Positions 34,001 through 63,751 are shown, numbered from the stretch's first letter. The stretch: DNA of 64,000 bases from Mya arenaria (GCF_026914265.1 NC_069136.1:25122701-25186700), one strand, 5' to 3'. Translations and numbers: made by a program. The notes: generated from the sequence alone by a model not told the origin.

Positions 34001-36988
34001 TTTTTTTTAATTGCTTTTTAATATTAAGTTTAAACCTTAAATGTACAGAAGATAGCTTTAACACCATTCTCCAATGATGAAAATTATATTCTTATATAAA
34101 ACCTAATAAAAAAAAAATAAATAAAAAAATAAAAAGCCTACCTACCCTACCTATTTTTTTTAAGGATGTAACCCTAACCAAACAATTTTTTTTTTAGGCC
34201 TTATAGTAGCATACTTGTAGAAGACCACTTCAGTCAATGCACAGGCTAAGGCTAGGATACATCGGGTGAAAAAAAACATCATCACCTGCAACAAAATAAA
34301 TATCAACAAATGATTCCAATAGTTAAATCACCGACCCAAACATAAAACAAAGTTTTTACAGCGAATGGTTGATTCATGCTTGCAAGATTATGCTAGTTTG
34401 GAACATTAGTTACATAGAAGATATGTCATACAAAATATTTCACATTTATCATTTCCCGAAAATCTGCAATTTTTCCGATTTGGCCGGGACAGGCTTCTTT
34501 TTTATATATAAATCAATGGATGTTGATAAGGTTTTTATCCATATCTTTTGAATATATGAACAATTAATTTCTAACACATAATGAATTACATTTCACTCTT
34601 TCACAATGAAATACCAGTTGTCATTTTGTTTTTTAAACTACATGGCACAGAAAAATTTATTTAAATTTTACCATTTCTTGGTAGGTAAATGAAGTTGATC
34701 CTTAGTCTGATTCAATTGTAAAACCATGTTATACGGTAAATAATCAGATAATGCACCCACCCAGGGCCAAAACAATCTTATTACATACTGGGTTGGGAGT
34801 AAAGATGAGCCCGTACAGTCTCATGGGTAGGGTATGAAGCATCAGGTAGGCGTACGACCGGATTGCATATTCTGGGGAGTACTCCCACGTCTGAAAACCC
34901 TTACCAAACATCAAGTAGTGGGTCTGAAATATAGCAAACATAAAACAAGAAGCTTAAAAGAGAGTTGTTTTGTTAAATATAGGCCTTTTCGCCATTGATA
35001 AGAGTTTTGAGTCCAACATTGTGAAAAAAAAAGTTTACTTTTTTAAATAAAATAAAATACCGGTTCCCAGTAGTTGAAAGTCTCGTCACAATCACCCACA
35101 ATGTTCCATGCGGCTGCACATAGTCGGGCAGACATGAAGACCTTGAACACTGTGTATGGTGCTGGGGCCCAGACTGGGTCATCATGTTCTATTATTGGAT
35201 GTGGTTCAACTGGTTTTTCCCTGCAATAATTAGAATGAGGTGTTGCGCTTATGTCATCTTAGTAAACAATAATATTCAGATGTATACTTTCTCAAAGAAA
35301 TTTCTAAATGTCTTTTCTAACAGCCTAATTCACACCTGTTTGCCCCTAACTGGTTTATATGCCTTATTTTTACTTTGAAATTTACCCCTGACCCGTGACA
35401 AAAAATGTGAGTATTAAAGTGTTAAAACTGAGGCTAAGGTGGAAATTGTTGGGTAAAATATCACTTAAACAATTTTGAAGACAATTTATGAGTCCTACAT
35501 CATCAACTACTGTTTGAAGAACATGTAGGCGATTAAGTTTGTTCATTTTGAATAAAAAAATCTAGTCAATGCAACATATTTTTATGGTATTATTAAAAGG
35601 CTGTCTTTTCGTTTTACAAATATTTTAAGCCCAAGATTATTTAACATTGATATGTGCTATTGCCGGACAATCAAATGTGAAGGGAGGTCTCATACAATAT
35701 AATATCATACATACAGTGACATCAATTAAGCCATTCAATGATATTAAAGTGGTATCGAAAATGATGCAAATGTAGCCATTGCATATCTATCTCACTTATG
35801 TATATAATGCCTTAAAAAACTTATTTTCTGGATTGATTTTGATAAAATATAGAGCATTGTTAATGAATTTGAAATATCTTTCCAACAAAGTACATCACTA
35901 CTGGTTCATATTAAAAACCCTAATAGGAAACAAATTCCCAACATAGTCATTGAAACTAGACTTGAGGATGAACAAGCCAAAATTCTTACATTATTGCTTG
36001 GCATAAAATTTTTAAACAAGCCCTGCTATATATAATTCAGAATTTGAGCAGGCTGGGAAGACATTTTACCAGTGGAGGGCTTGCGGGCTTGTGTTAATTT
36101 TGACCACTGCCAACACCTGATAAAACAGTGTGTTTTTTAATAGTGATCGATAATTCGATGATTTGGATTAATACAGACGCTTGCCTTGGTCACACATCAG
36201 AAGATTGTTTGTTGAGTATTTTTCTAAAAAAGCCATTCAATGCTCTAATAAGCTTAATTTAAAGATCAAAATGTAGCACACAGGGAATGATGTCACAGGG
36301 CGCATGCCTATCTTCGAGGCCCCACAGTAATGTTGACCTACATTCAAGATATTTATAAATAGAAGTCACGCTTTACATTTAAATCACATGTTTTCAAAAA
36401 CAGTGGAAACATTAAACAACTTTGCAGCTAAGTGTTTAAATGATATAGCATACTTATAAATCATAATTTTATGACAATGTATTTAATAATATAGCATACT
36501 TATAAATCATAATATTATGACATTGTATTTTCCGTGTTCAGCATTTGTGCCATCCATAGCATAAATTTACTGTCCATAATATGAACAATTTTAGACATGA
36601 AATTGATAAGATCATGATTATGTACTTTGACAGATGTTGTCACATTAACCAAAGATGTTTCATACAAAATTATAACTAACTACAACATAAACTCTACAAA
36701 ATAATTTTAAACAACCTCCAAAAGTGTTCGGATTTTTTACTTTAGCCAGTACATGTAAAGTTTTACTGTACATGTATGTTAATTTTAAATTGACCCGACT
36801 TCGTTAGTGTTTATATCTACGTTTAACCAAACCATTCACTGAAATCATTCCTTTCGTCAGGGTCTTTTATGACATGAATTTATTACAACTATTTTAAATC
36901 AACTGTTTTACCTCTCGATTGGATTTGATAAAGCTGCAAGTTCTTTTATTGACTTTCCTTGTAATCGGCGCTTCGTGGAGGCTGCCAT
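18885..36988 (-). CDS. ALG9: ALG9 alpha-1,2-mannosyltransferase, complete 16-exon gene
   Basis: Spliced coding exons, 5' to 3': 36988-36912, 35220-35061, 34923-34789, 34285-34215, 32372-32210, 29069-29008, 28306-28219, 27136-27031, 26380-26292, 25393-25357, 24757-24615, 24027-23898, 23306-23156, 22158-22029, 21245-21115, 19014-18885. They total 1803 nt (600 codons and TAG), close to the known vertebrate length, and every junction keeps frame with GT-AG. ALG9 is an ER multi-pass GT22 enzyme. It adds the seventh and ninth mannoses from dolichol-phosphate-mannose to the lipid-linked N-glycan precursor. Landmarks: DCDETFNYWEP (69-79) with the Asp-Glu pair of the first luminal loop, FQTWEYSP, FLPSSFCMY-like LPSSFCMY, DQYYYGKLVVAPLN, PHKEERFLFP (351-360), VGKEWYRYPSS, SKCHYLVDLD. 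The gene diverges from PCCB across 4.7 kb. Its introns hold shards of its own exons and many repeats. Confidence 0.96.
19489..20310 (+). repeat. Tandem-core element, four 162-bp units
   Basis: Starts ACAAGAGTGACACTCAC. Four units of 162 bp share AATTCAGGGGGCCATAACTC and GGAAATTGGATGAGAAATG. It ends in a CCGCCCGCC run and a GTTCCCATAATACAG tail. Because 162 is a multiple of 3, a 178-codon ORF runs through it; that is a by-product. Lies in ALG9 intron 15. Confidence 0.8.
20833..21045. mobile_element. MITE with GGGGGNCGTTTC ends
   Basis: The left end CAGGGGGGCGTTTCAATC and the right end (reverse complement CTGGGGGTCGTTTCTATA) form short inverted repeats around an AT-rich, non-coding interior. 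ALG9 intron 15. Confidence 0.55.
21115..21245 (-). CDS. ALG9: ALG9 exon 15
   Basis: Encodes SKCHYLVDLDLPRE, EWTTLVSIPFLDASR. Donor AG|GTTTGT. Confidence 0.95.
21751..21960 (+). repeat. AAACAAGAG-class repeat fragment
   Basis: Begins AAACAAGAGACATATAG and contains TGTACCAAGTTTCATT and ACAAGGCTATGACAATACCT, blocks shared with the fragments at 25740-26010 and 45935-46220. ALG9 intron 14. Confidence 0.5.
22029..22158 (-). CDS. ALG9: ALG9 exon 14
   Basis: Encodes SEFEGQLPKPY, ATRIIPSNMND and EEPSRY. Donor TAT|GTAAGT. Confidence 0.95.
22500..22945 (-). repeat. Four degenerate copies of part of ALG9 exon 13
   Basis: Minus-strand translations of four segments (about 22500-22560, 22575-22660, 22700-22810 and 22845-22945) resemble exon 13's ADRPVTLCVGKEWYRYPSS. 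They read EDHPVSLSV, ADQPVKLCVGKVTYLYLG, a run with ADCPHKPVCCQLGKELY, and ADQPVYQFMGKE followed by a stop. Nucleotide alignment also extends past the exon end (GGAAGGAAGAAGCTG-like blocks). They carry stops or lose splice signals, so they are pseudo-exon shards within intron 13. Confidence 0.85.
22932..23119. repeat. 30-bp minisatellite, six units
   Basis: The unit GCTAGCCTCCCCACCCCTTC + CCCTCCCAAC has GCTAGC at 22951, 22981, 23011, 23041, 23071 and 23101, an exact 30-bp phase with few substitutions. Similar sequence follows each exon-13 shard, so the array probably grew from the shard flank. Confidence 0.9.
23156..23306 (-). CDS. ALG9: ALG9 exon 13
   Basis: Encodes AYHAPLDLYVELNKLAND, then ADRPVTLCVGKEWYRYPSS. 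Donor AA|GTGAGT. Its 3' half is the source of the shard array just downstream. Confidence 0.95.
23325..23430 (+). repeat. Dispersed repeat, copy 1
   Basis: AGTGGTCGAAAATTAGCACA, CCTGCAAGCC and GCTGGGCTTG. Related copies lie at 28870-28970, 29755-29890, 32510-32640 and 35940-36115, all within ALG9 introns. Confidence 0.6.
23747..23824 (-). mobile_element. tRNA-like SINE head
   Basis: On the minus strand TTGCACAGTGGTTAGTG fits an A box and TTGGTTCAATCCC a B box. Arms are imperfect and no acceptor pairing was found. ALG9 intron 12. Confidence 0.5.
23898..24027 (-). CDS. ALG9: ALG9 exon 12
   Basis: Encodes HYVDHTSWISVFVGIFF and SRIVAVYQ, including a membrane helix. Donor G|GTAAGC. Confidence 0.9.
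24093..24483 (-). repeat. Tandem duplicate of ALG9 exon 11 end and intron, split by a SINE
   Basis: ATAAGCTCTACAGACCAAAA and about 120 following bases occur at 24100 and again at 24480. The segment 24437-24483 aligns with the last third of exon 11. Translated on the minus strand it reads VAVEGAVSVDCIH against the exon's VAVAGAVSVDYIQ. The unit nearer exon 12 is the degenerate copy; the functional exon is the other. Confidence 0.8.
24239..24436 (+). mobile_element. tRNA-Glu-like SINE with 12-bp target duplication
   Basis: Head GAGTGGTCTAGTGGTATAGG (A box), CTCTCACC (Glu-type anticodon loop) and GAGGGTTCGATCCCC (B box), then a body ending in a T-run. It is flanked on both sides by CAACATGTATAC (24227-24238 and 24437-24448), a clean target-site duplication. 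The insertion hit the duplicated exon-11 fragment. Confidence 0.88.
24615..24757 (-). CDS. ALG9: ALG9 exon 11
   Basis: Encodes GIPIWLSLAGMYIW and PHKEERFLFPIYP, the GT22 signature. Ends VSVDYIQ with donor CAG|GTAAAA. The last third of this exon is duplicated, in degenerate form, at 24437-24483. Confidence 0.95.
25357..25393 (-). CDS. ALG9: ALG9 exon 10 (37-nt small exon)
   Basis: Twelve codons plus one base encoding ILSNYILKVKTQ, between TTTCAG and GTAAAA. It is needed to join exons 9 and 11 in frame and fills the family's length exactly. Confidence 0.88.
25740..26010 (+). repeat. AAACAAGTG-class repeat fragment
   Basis: Contains AAAACAAGTGTCCCAACATT, TATACCAAGGTTCATTTG and AAAGTCATAGCAATACTTTG, in the same block order as other members. 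ALG9 intron 9. Confidence 0.5.
26117..26188. repeat. Perfect 36-bp direct repeat, two units
   Basis: AGACAAAAAGGGGATGGATG and the next 16 bases occur twice back to back. Confidence 0.9.
26292..26380 (-). CDS. ALG9: ALG9 exon 9
   Basis: Encodes EPFSYYIINGLLNFN and a membrane helix. Donor GTG|GTGTGT. Confidence 0.93.
27031..27136 (-). CDS. ALG9: ALG9 exon 8
   Basis: Encodes DQYYYGKLVVAPLNIVMYN and EHGPDLYG, one of the best conserved blocks. Donor G|GTAGGG. Confidence 0.95.
27290..27830. repeat. Repeat with inverted TCTCCCACCTCAG blocks
   Basis: TTTTTCTCCCACCTCAGTTA at about 27365 and the inverse CTGAGGTGGGAGAAA near 27800, with AAGATAGG/GCAAGATAAG blocks. Probably a mobile-element remnant in ALG9 intron 7. 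Confidence 0.4.
28219..28306 (-). CDS. ALG9: ALG9 exon 7
   Basis: Encodes VPIAFDILFLQRK and a membrane helix. Donor TTG|GTAAGT. Confidence 0.93.
28330..28860. repeat. Repeat remnants in ALG9 intron 6
   Basis: Holds the small palindrome CGTTGCCATAGCAAC and a tail TGGACGACAGACAATAACCC ... ATCACAAAAGCTTTGTGCTC. This resembles the 3' end of the GACGGACG-type repeat at 2901-3310. Confidence 0.45.
28870..28970 (-). repeat. Dispersed repeat, copy 2
   Basis: ACAAGCCATGCTATATTAAA, CATTTTACCAGTGCTGGGCT and GCTTGTGCTAGTT match the copy at 35940-36115. Confidence 0.55.
29008..29069 (-). CDS. ALG9: ALG9 exon 6
   Basis: Encodes AIVGWPFAAIIG, a conserved membrane segment. Donor GG|GTATGT. Confidence 0.93.
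29755..29890 (+). repeat. Dispersed repeat, copy 3
   Basis: AGTGTTCAAAATTAG, CAGGCTTGCTCAAATTTTGG and ATTTTATACAGCAAGGCTTG match copies 1 and 5, in the plus orientation. Confidence 0.55.
29985..30330 (+). repeat. Two-unit tandem element with CCGACCGA tail
   Basis: Two units about 144 bp apart share CACTGCACTTCCTCTCATT and CCATTGTAT(A/G)AAGTT. They are followed by ACCGACCGATAAACC and the tail GTGACTCCAATATACCCCCT ... GGGGTATAAAAA. ALG9 intron 5. Confidence 0.7.
30711..32200 (+). mobile_element. Pearl-like tandem-core element, about seven 179-bp units
   Basis: The left end AACAAGAGCTGTCACAGAGA ... GCTCGACTATTCCG and the right end CTTATTCTTCGAATAGTCGAGCT carry an inverted GCTCGACTATTC. The core is repeated with GAGTACCATTGTATAAAGTC at about 30971, 31331, 31510, 31688, 31868 and 32047 (179-bp phase). 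A GACGCCGACGCTGACGCT segment precedes the right end. Bivalve Pearl/Helentron-type non-autonomous elements have this plan; class is inferred. It ends nine bases from the ALG9 exon 5 donor. Confidence 0.8.
32210..32372 (-). CDS. ALG9: ALG9 exon 5
   Basis: Encodes GVCRQFGNNVGR and STAYLPSSFCMY. The donor GAG|GTTTGT is followed after nine intron bases by the end of a tandem-core repeat element. Confidence 0.93.
32510..32640 (-). repeat. Dispersed repeat, copy 4
   Basis: TCATTGAAATTAGACTTTTG, CCTGCTATATACAATGCAGA and GCAGGCCACTG match the copy at 35940-36115. ALG9 intron 4. Confidence 0.5.
33590..33835 (+). mobile_element. SINE fragment, shared tail
   Basis: CTGTTGTTCCATG ... TTTGTGTTCAATGTCTTTGG ... 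GTTTAAACTT matches the 3' part of the SINE at 17463-17965. The tRNA-like head is missing, so this is a 5'-truncated copy. Confidence 0.7.
33867..34200. mobile_element. PIF/Harbinger-type MITE with TTA target duplication
   Basis: Ends GGCCTAAAAAAAAATACATT and (reverse complement) GGCCTAAAAAAAAAATTGTT, then TTTGGTTNGGGTTAC on both sides. It is flanked by TTA at 33864-33866 and 34201-34203. A 3-bp TTA duplication and GGCC ends fit PIF/Harbinger. The interior has a poly(A) run and no ORF. The element stops within 15 bases of the ALG9 exon 4 donor. Confidence 0.82.
34215..34285 (-). CDS. ALG9: ALG9 exon 4
   Basis: Encodes a hydrophobic stretch VMMFFFTRCILALACAL. The donor AA|GTATGC lies only 14 bases from a MITE end. 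Confidence 0.9.
34789..34923 (-). CDS. ALG9: ALG9 exon 3
   Basis: Encodes THYLMFGKGFQTWEYSP. Donor CCA|GTATGT was chosen because it gives a gap-free match to the family at the next junction; reading further would add non-homologous residues. Confidence 0.9.
35061..35220 (-). CDS. ALG9: ALG9 exon 2
   Basis: Encodes the first membrane segment (FKVFMSARLCAAAW) and the catalytic luminal-loop motif DCDETFNYWEP. Donor CCG|GTATTT. Confidence 0.95.
35940..36115 (-). repeat. Dispersed repeat, copy 5
   Basis: The longest copy: GTCATTGAAACTAGACTTGA, AACAAGCCCTGCTATATATA, ACCAGTGGAGGGCTTGCGGG, ATTTTGACCACTG. ALG9 intron 1. Confidence 0.55.
36443..36530. repeat. 47-bp direct repeat, two units
   Basis: ATATAGCATACTTATAAATC and following bases occur twice with one or two changes. 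ALG9 intron 1. Confidence 0.8.
36912..36988 (-). CDS. ALG9: ALG9 exon 1
   Basis: Starts with ATG in an AAGATGGCAGCC-like setting (AAGATGGCA); encodes a short basic cytosolic N-terminus MAASTKRRLQGKSIKEL. The donor is AG|GTAAAA, splitting an Arg codon. Confidence 0.9.
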
Positions 36989-37860
36989 CTTGACATCAGC
37001 GCAAAATAATTGATGAATTTTGATTGGCTTAATATCGATCGAGGGAACGTTTAGAATGCGGACTTAAGCGGTTATATTGCCGTATGAGTAATTTAATTCC
37101 CCATAAACTAAATGAATGCTTTGCGCAGGAGCATTGTTGGTTTTGGTGGGAATATACTAAAGAAATGTAATGTTTAAACTTAAACCAACGACCTCTTGGA
37201 TAAGAGGACGGCACATCAACCAATCACCCAATTTAAGCTGCTTACAGTCTAGCTTAGGGCTGGGAGTATGACTTAATTGTTATTGGAGCCCAGCTATATT
37301 GACTACTCCCCTTTGCTGAATAGCAAAGCACCCAGGAACTCAAAGACAAGCGTTTGATTTTACTCAGATATACGATGAGAAAAACGTGAAACAACACAAT
37401 ATTTTCCAAACACACCTTTTATCTTCATAAAACTGTAAAAAGAACTCACACGGTAAATCGAATAGTTTTATTGTGTCACAGTTGGTCAACTTTACAACAG
37501 TTTACATTTTGCAATGGTTATTTATAAATAAGATGACATAGCAAAATATCCCTTTAATATAAAAGCAAAACATATTGCCAATGTACATGGCAGAATAAAA
37601 AAAATGTACTAAGATATATATGACCTTTTTATTATAATGACGTTTTATCTTTTCAATAAATGATATTCATATGCAGTCTAGTTTCGTTTTATACTTGATA
37701 TTCTTATTTTAACAATATTTATTCAACACAATATAAATAGTTTTTTACATTAAAAATGGTGGCCAAATACGTGTTTTTATTCAAATTGTAGAACATACGA
37801 AGTACATATGCAGCATGGTAAAATACAATAACTACATGTACTTAGTTAACCGAGAGACAA
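36989..37860. other. Upstream of ALG9, with a SINE remnant
   Basis: Expected to hold the ALG9 promoter; no TATA-type signal could be assigned. At 37030-37260 the minus strand has TTGGTTGATGTGCCG and GGTCGTTGGTTTAAGTTT, resembling A and B boxes of a decayed tRNA-derived SINE. From 37261 to 37860 nothing else is recognised. Confidence 0.45.
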
Positions 37861-38490
37861 CTGGTCGGTCGTCGTTTCGGGAAGCGTCAAGGCGAGCCCA
37901 TTCTGTTCGGTCGTCGTTTCGGGAAGCGTCAAGGCGAGCGTCTTCTGTTCGGTCGTCGACTGGGGAAGCGTCAAGGCGATCGTCTTCTGTTCGGTCGTCG
38001 ACTGGGGAAGCGTCAAGGCGAGCGTCTTCTGGTTGGTCGTCGTTTCGGGAAGCGTCAAGGCGATCGTCTTCTGTTCGGTCGTCGACTGGGGAAGCGTCAA
38101 GGCGAGCGTCTTCTGGTCGGTCGTCGACTGGGGAAGCGTCAAGGCGAGCGTCTTCTGATCGATCGTCGACTGGGGAAGCGTCAAGGCGAGCGTCTTCTGT
38201 TCGGTCGTCGACTGGGGAAGCGTCAAGGCGAGCGTCTTCTGGTCGGTCGTCGTTTCGGGAAGCGTCAAGGCGATCGTCTTCTGTTCGATCGTCGACTGGG
38301 GAAGCGTCAAGGCGAGCGTCTTCTGTTCGATCGTCGACTGAGGAAGCGTCAAGGCGAGCGTCTTCTGGTCGGTCGTCGACTGGGGAAGCGTCAAGGCGAG
38401 CGTCTTCTGGTCGGTCGTCGACTGGGGAAGCATCAAGGCGAGCGTCTTCTGGTCGGTCGTCGTTTGAGAAGCGTCTAGGCAAGCGTCTTC
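37861..38490. repeat. 42-bp minisatellite, about 15 units
   Basis: The unit GGTCGTCGACTGGGGAAGCG + TCAAGGCGAGCGTCTTCTGT is 42 bp. Two main unit types differ at one block (ACTGGGGAA or TTTCGGGAA), and single-base variants give AGCG/ATCG. Because the unit is a multiple of three and lacks stops in several frames, ORFs of 216-261 codons run on both strands. A plus-frame protein would repeat RSSTGEASRRASSV. I see no evidence it is translated. Confidence 0.92.
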
Positions 38491-38715
38491 GATTGGGGAA
38501 TAATCAGTTAGTGACCTACCATCAGCACCTTCTTTCCACACTGGAGTTCCAGTCCGCAAACAGCAACGACGTTATCAACCCAGATCTTCCAAGTATTTAA
38601 TTACACCCAGTGTGCGCTCATACAGAAATAATTCAACTCCAAAGACTTGCTTCACAAAGGATCATGTACATGTAATTGAAAGCACAGGCAAATATTATTT
38701 AAGTTCTGATGAATT

Positions 38716-40911
38716 GCCCCTTGTATAGGTGGTGGTCGTGTGGAAGATGTACCTGTATGGTCTAAAACTGATAGAACTGTAACACCTAGTGAAGCCGCTG
38801 ATATTCTAATACAAAACATCATAAACCATGCAGCAAGATGGCTCTTAGAAGATAGGGATATATTTAATCCATATTCTGGAATCACAAATAATATGAGCGA
38901 AAGCTTAAATTCTAAAATAAAAAGGTTAATTGACTATAAACAAAGGGCCTTGGACGACATTGTTTTATATCTGTATTATTCACATGGAAATGATTTAAGT
39001 TATCTAATTCGGGGATTTTGTGGGGAAAGTGAATGGACTCTTAAAAATAAATTTAAAAGCCTAGTTTAAGCCTTCTATAAGTGACCCCCCCCACCCCCCA
39101 AAAACCAAAAACAAAACAACAACGAACACACGTGTATTTGTAAACAACCTCTGTTAATTGATCTTAATCTTATTGCCTAATTGTCTTATCAGTTCTCCAA
39201 TCTGAGTATCCTGCTGTGCATTTTTCGATGTTTCATTATAAAGATGGACCCTAAATGGCCCTGAGTCAATACACGATTACACAGGAAATTGACCCCTGCT
39301 GTGACACCAGTGCCATTAACAGGAGATGCACAGCAGGGGATTATATCGCCAAACATTCCTTAAACTAGGCCTTTAATTATGCAGATCTTGACCCAGAGTC
39401 AGTCACCCTTCCAAAAAATGTATGCTACCCGGACAAATTGATTAATTTAATAAAACGTGAGTTATTTTTAATAGAAAAACCAATAACCAACAAAACTACA
39501 AGTGAAACAACAAAACAAATACAACCAGTAAGGAGTCAATGCGCTCTTGCAGAACGCGTAATTGAAGACAACGGTATAGTATTTGTTCCACAAATGGGTG
39601 CCTTTATGGTAAATGGTTCAAAGAACGAAAAATATTCTGTATCAATTCTTCCGAAAGAGAAGTGCAGCTGTCCTGCAACTAGCAGGTGTTACCATATCAT
39701 TGCTGCTTTGAAAAGCATTGGTATGGAAATACCGGACGAAAAACGTGCATTTAATTTAACGCAACTTAGAAAGAACTGCCGGCGCAAATCCATTAAAAAA
39801 GTGGAACTCAAAAAGGACGAAAAGGGGTTAATGATTTAACTATTAATGCGGCGCCAGACTCAGTATTCAAAAAAGAAATTGAAAACTGTGTAACGCCAAA
39901 ATCTATAGACAAAATATACAATACAGTGGTTAGAACTAGCAACGCAAAGCAATATTTATAAAATTCCACACCGAAATCTATTCTTAAAACTCCAAAATCT
40001 CAAAAAAGAAAATTACAGTTTGAAGAAGATTTAATAAGCAAAATCCCGAAAACTGAACCCTTGTCAGAGATCGGTGAAGGTTACGGTTTTGTAGAATTAG
40101 AATTGAGTCGTAAAGATAATGAAATGAATATAGAAACTGAAATGTGGATACCAAGTCTAAATTTAAATATGAATGATCAACATGACATTTTGCATAATAT
40201 GAAATTATATTCAATACATATGGAAGCTGTCATTATACTATAAGTAGGAAATAAAATATCAGGCCTGCAACTGACTGAGCGCGTACCAATATTTAACAAT
40301 GCAGAAGAGAGATGGATGTACCACATTCGAATGGAAGCAACCTTATCACCAGCATGCCAAGTTCCCCACACACATAATGACCATTGCGTTTGTTCAATTT
40401 CGCATAAAAACAAAAAAATATTTATTAGACAGTGTTGACACTGACAAAAAATATAATTCCTGATGGTTTAAAAATCCAACTGTCGCAAATTTATGGTCAA
40501 AACTTAAAATCATTCCAAATTATAATACCAAATGTCATGAAACAAACAAATAGTATTGATTGTGGACTTTTCGCAGTTGCATGTTTTACATCTTATAGTT
40601 TAAATAACAAACTTTGTCATAACTTGATTTTTGATTCAACTTAATTATGATCCCATTTGATGCAATGCTTTTACAATTCAAAAATGACGAATTTTCCGAC
40701 AACAGACAAAACAATAGGCTCTATAAGAAATAAACTATTAAAAATAGAAGTGATCCACAACTGCTGGATTTGCAATATGCCTTCCTGTTATGATAATATG
40801 GTTCAATGTGACAGATGTTTAAGTTGGTTTCATAACTATTGTGTTAATGCATCTAATGATATTTCAATGGCAGACAAATAATTTATCTGTCATATGTGTG
40901 TTGTATAAAAT
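38716..40911 (+). mobile_element. Decayed transposon with SWIM, Ulp1-like protease and PHD modules
   Basis: Modules in order along the plus strand. At 38740-39069, a helical transposase tail with ITNNMSESLNSKIKRL. At 39370-39836, a SWIM zinc finger CSCPATSRCYHIIAAL. After a frameshift near 39824 in a run of A and G, a linker to 40242. Then, in broken frames, a C48 (Ulp1-like) protease with GLQLTERV and the catalytic block QTNSIDCGLFAVA (about 40535-40575). Last, at 40750-40905, a PHD-type finger CWICNMPSC ... QCDRCLSWFHNYC ... CHMC. SWIM plus Ulp1 is known in MULE- and Zisupton-type elements; the exact superfamily is an inference. The DDE core is absent, stops are frequent, and the element is dead. 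Confidence 0.78.
39067..39364. mobile_element. Probable insertion interrupting the SWIM/Ulp1 element
   Basis: The coding similarity stops at AAAAGCCTA and resumes after TAGGCC. The intervening piece starts GTTTAAG and ends CTTAAAC, with TA on each side. Inside it CCTGCTGTGCAT (39212) and ATGCACAGCAGG (39333) form a second inverted pair. This fits a small TA-targeting MITE, but the join is not exactly in frame. Confidence 0.4.
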
Positions 40912-41729
40912 CACTCTTGCTGTAAGTCGTGCATAACACCATTATTTTCAACTTTATGACGCTCAACATGTGAATACAAGTAGACATTACATAATATAAC
41001 ATGATATAATCATAATATAAAAACAACAACTAATGAACCAGGTTTTTTTTGGTGGGGTTGGGGGCAGATGTTATAGCAAAATATGTTTGAATATAAACGA
41101 CATATTCATTTATGTACATGCTATATCTTTTTTCAGTAACCATATATTTTATGTGCATTTCGCTAACTGTTATGTTTCATCTTGTTTATAGTCGTATTTC
41201 ATATTTTTATTTTATGAGTCAACTGGATTGAATACTATATCACGCTAGTCGCTTGCATCTTTTAAAGCACCAAATTTTGTTTTGCTACGATAGCTATTTT
41301 GTTTGTATTGAAATAAGAATATTGTCATTGTCTTTTCCTGATTCACCGCCTTGATTACCTAATAATATGTTAAATGCTTTTCTTAAAACCCTTCTCTGTC
41401 TATATTAACTGCGTTACTCTATCTCTTTGTTAACTGCGTTTAATACCGGCCCATGAAATAATAAATATCAACTATATTAATGTATTTCTAAATGTCATCG
41501 CAGGATGTAGATAGCAAAAGCCAATAAATATTACAAATTATACAATATATGATTTTAAATATGGTGGTACAAAACGCAAACTACGGACTTACTGATTTCC
41601 TTGTGCGTGAAAGGCTTGCAATGCTATTGCTAGCATATTTCTACTGAATACAGGTACCGGTTTGCCGTATAATACACTTTTCACGCGGCCTTGACCACTA
41701 TCAACAAACGTGACCTTGAACTTCCAAAG
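40912..41729. other. Upstream region of PCCB
   Basis: AT-rich until about 41640, then more GC next to the start codon. No promoter motif can be assigned with confidence. No gene is seen. Confidence 0.4.

Positions 41730-63751
<22,022 letters not shown>

Noticed and set aside
33867..34200. Introner: the whole of ALG9 intron 4 created by a MITE
   Set aside because: The element fills only about 335 of some 1,840 intron bases and has its own TTA duplication inside the intron, so it was inserted into an existing intron.
34743..34788. Longer ALG9 exon 3 reading through to CNKIVLALGG
   Set aside because: The consensus donor GTATGT at 34788 gives a gap-free family match at the junction; the extension adds residues with no counterpart.
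37815..38600. 261-codon RS-rich ORF (and minus-strand ORFs of 216 and 237 codons)
   Set aside because: Same arithmetic effect in a 42-bp minisatellite; no conserved domain at either end and no independent sign of transcription.
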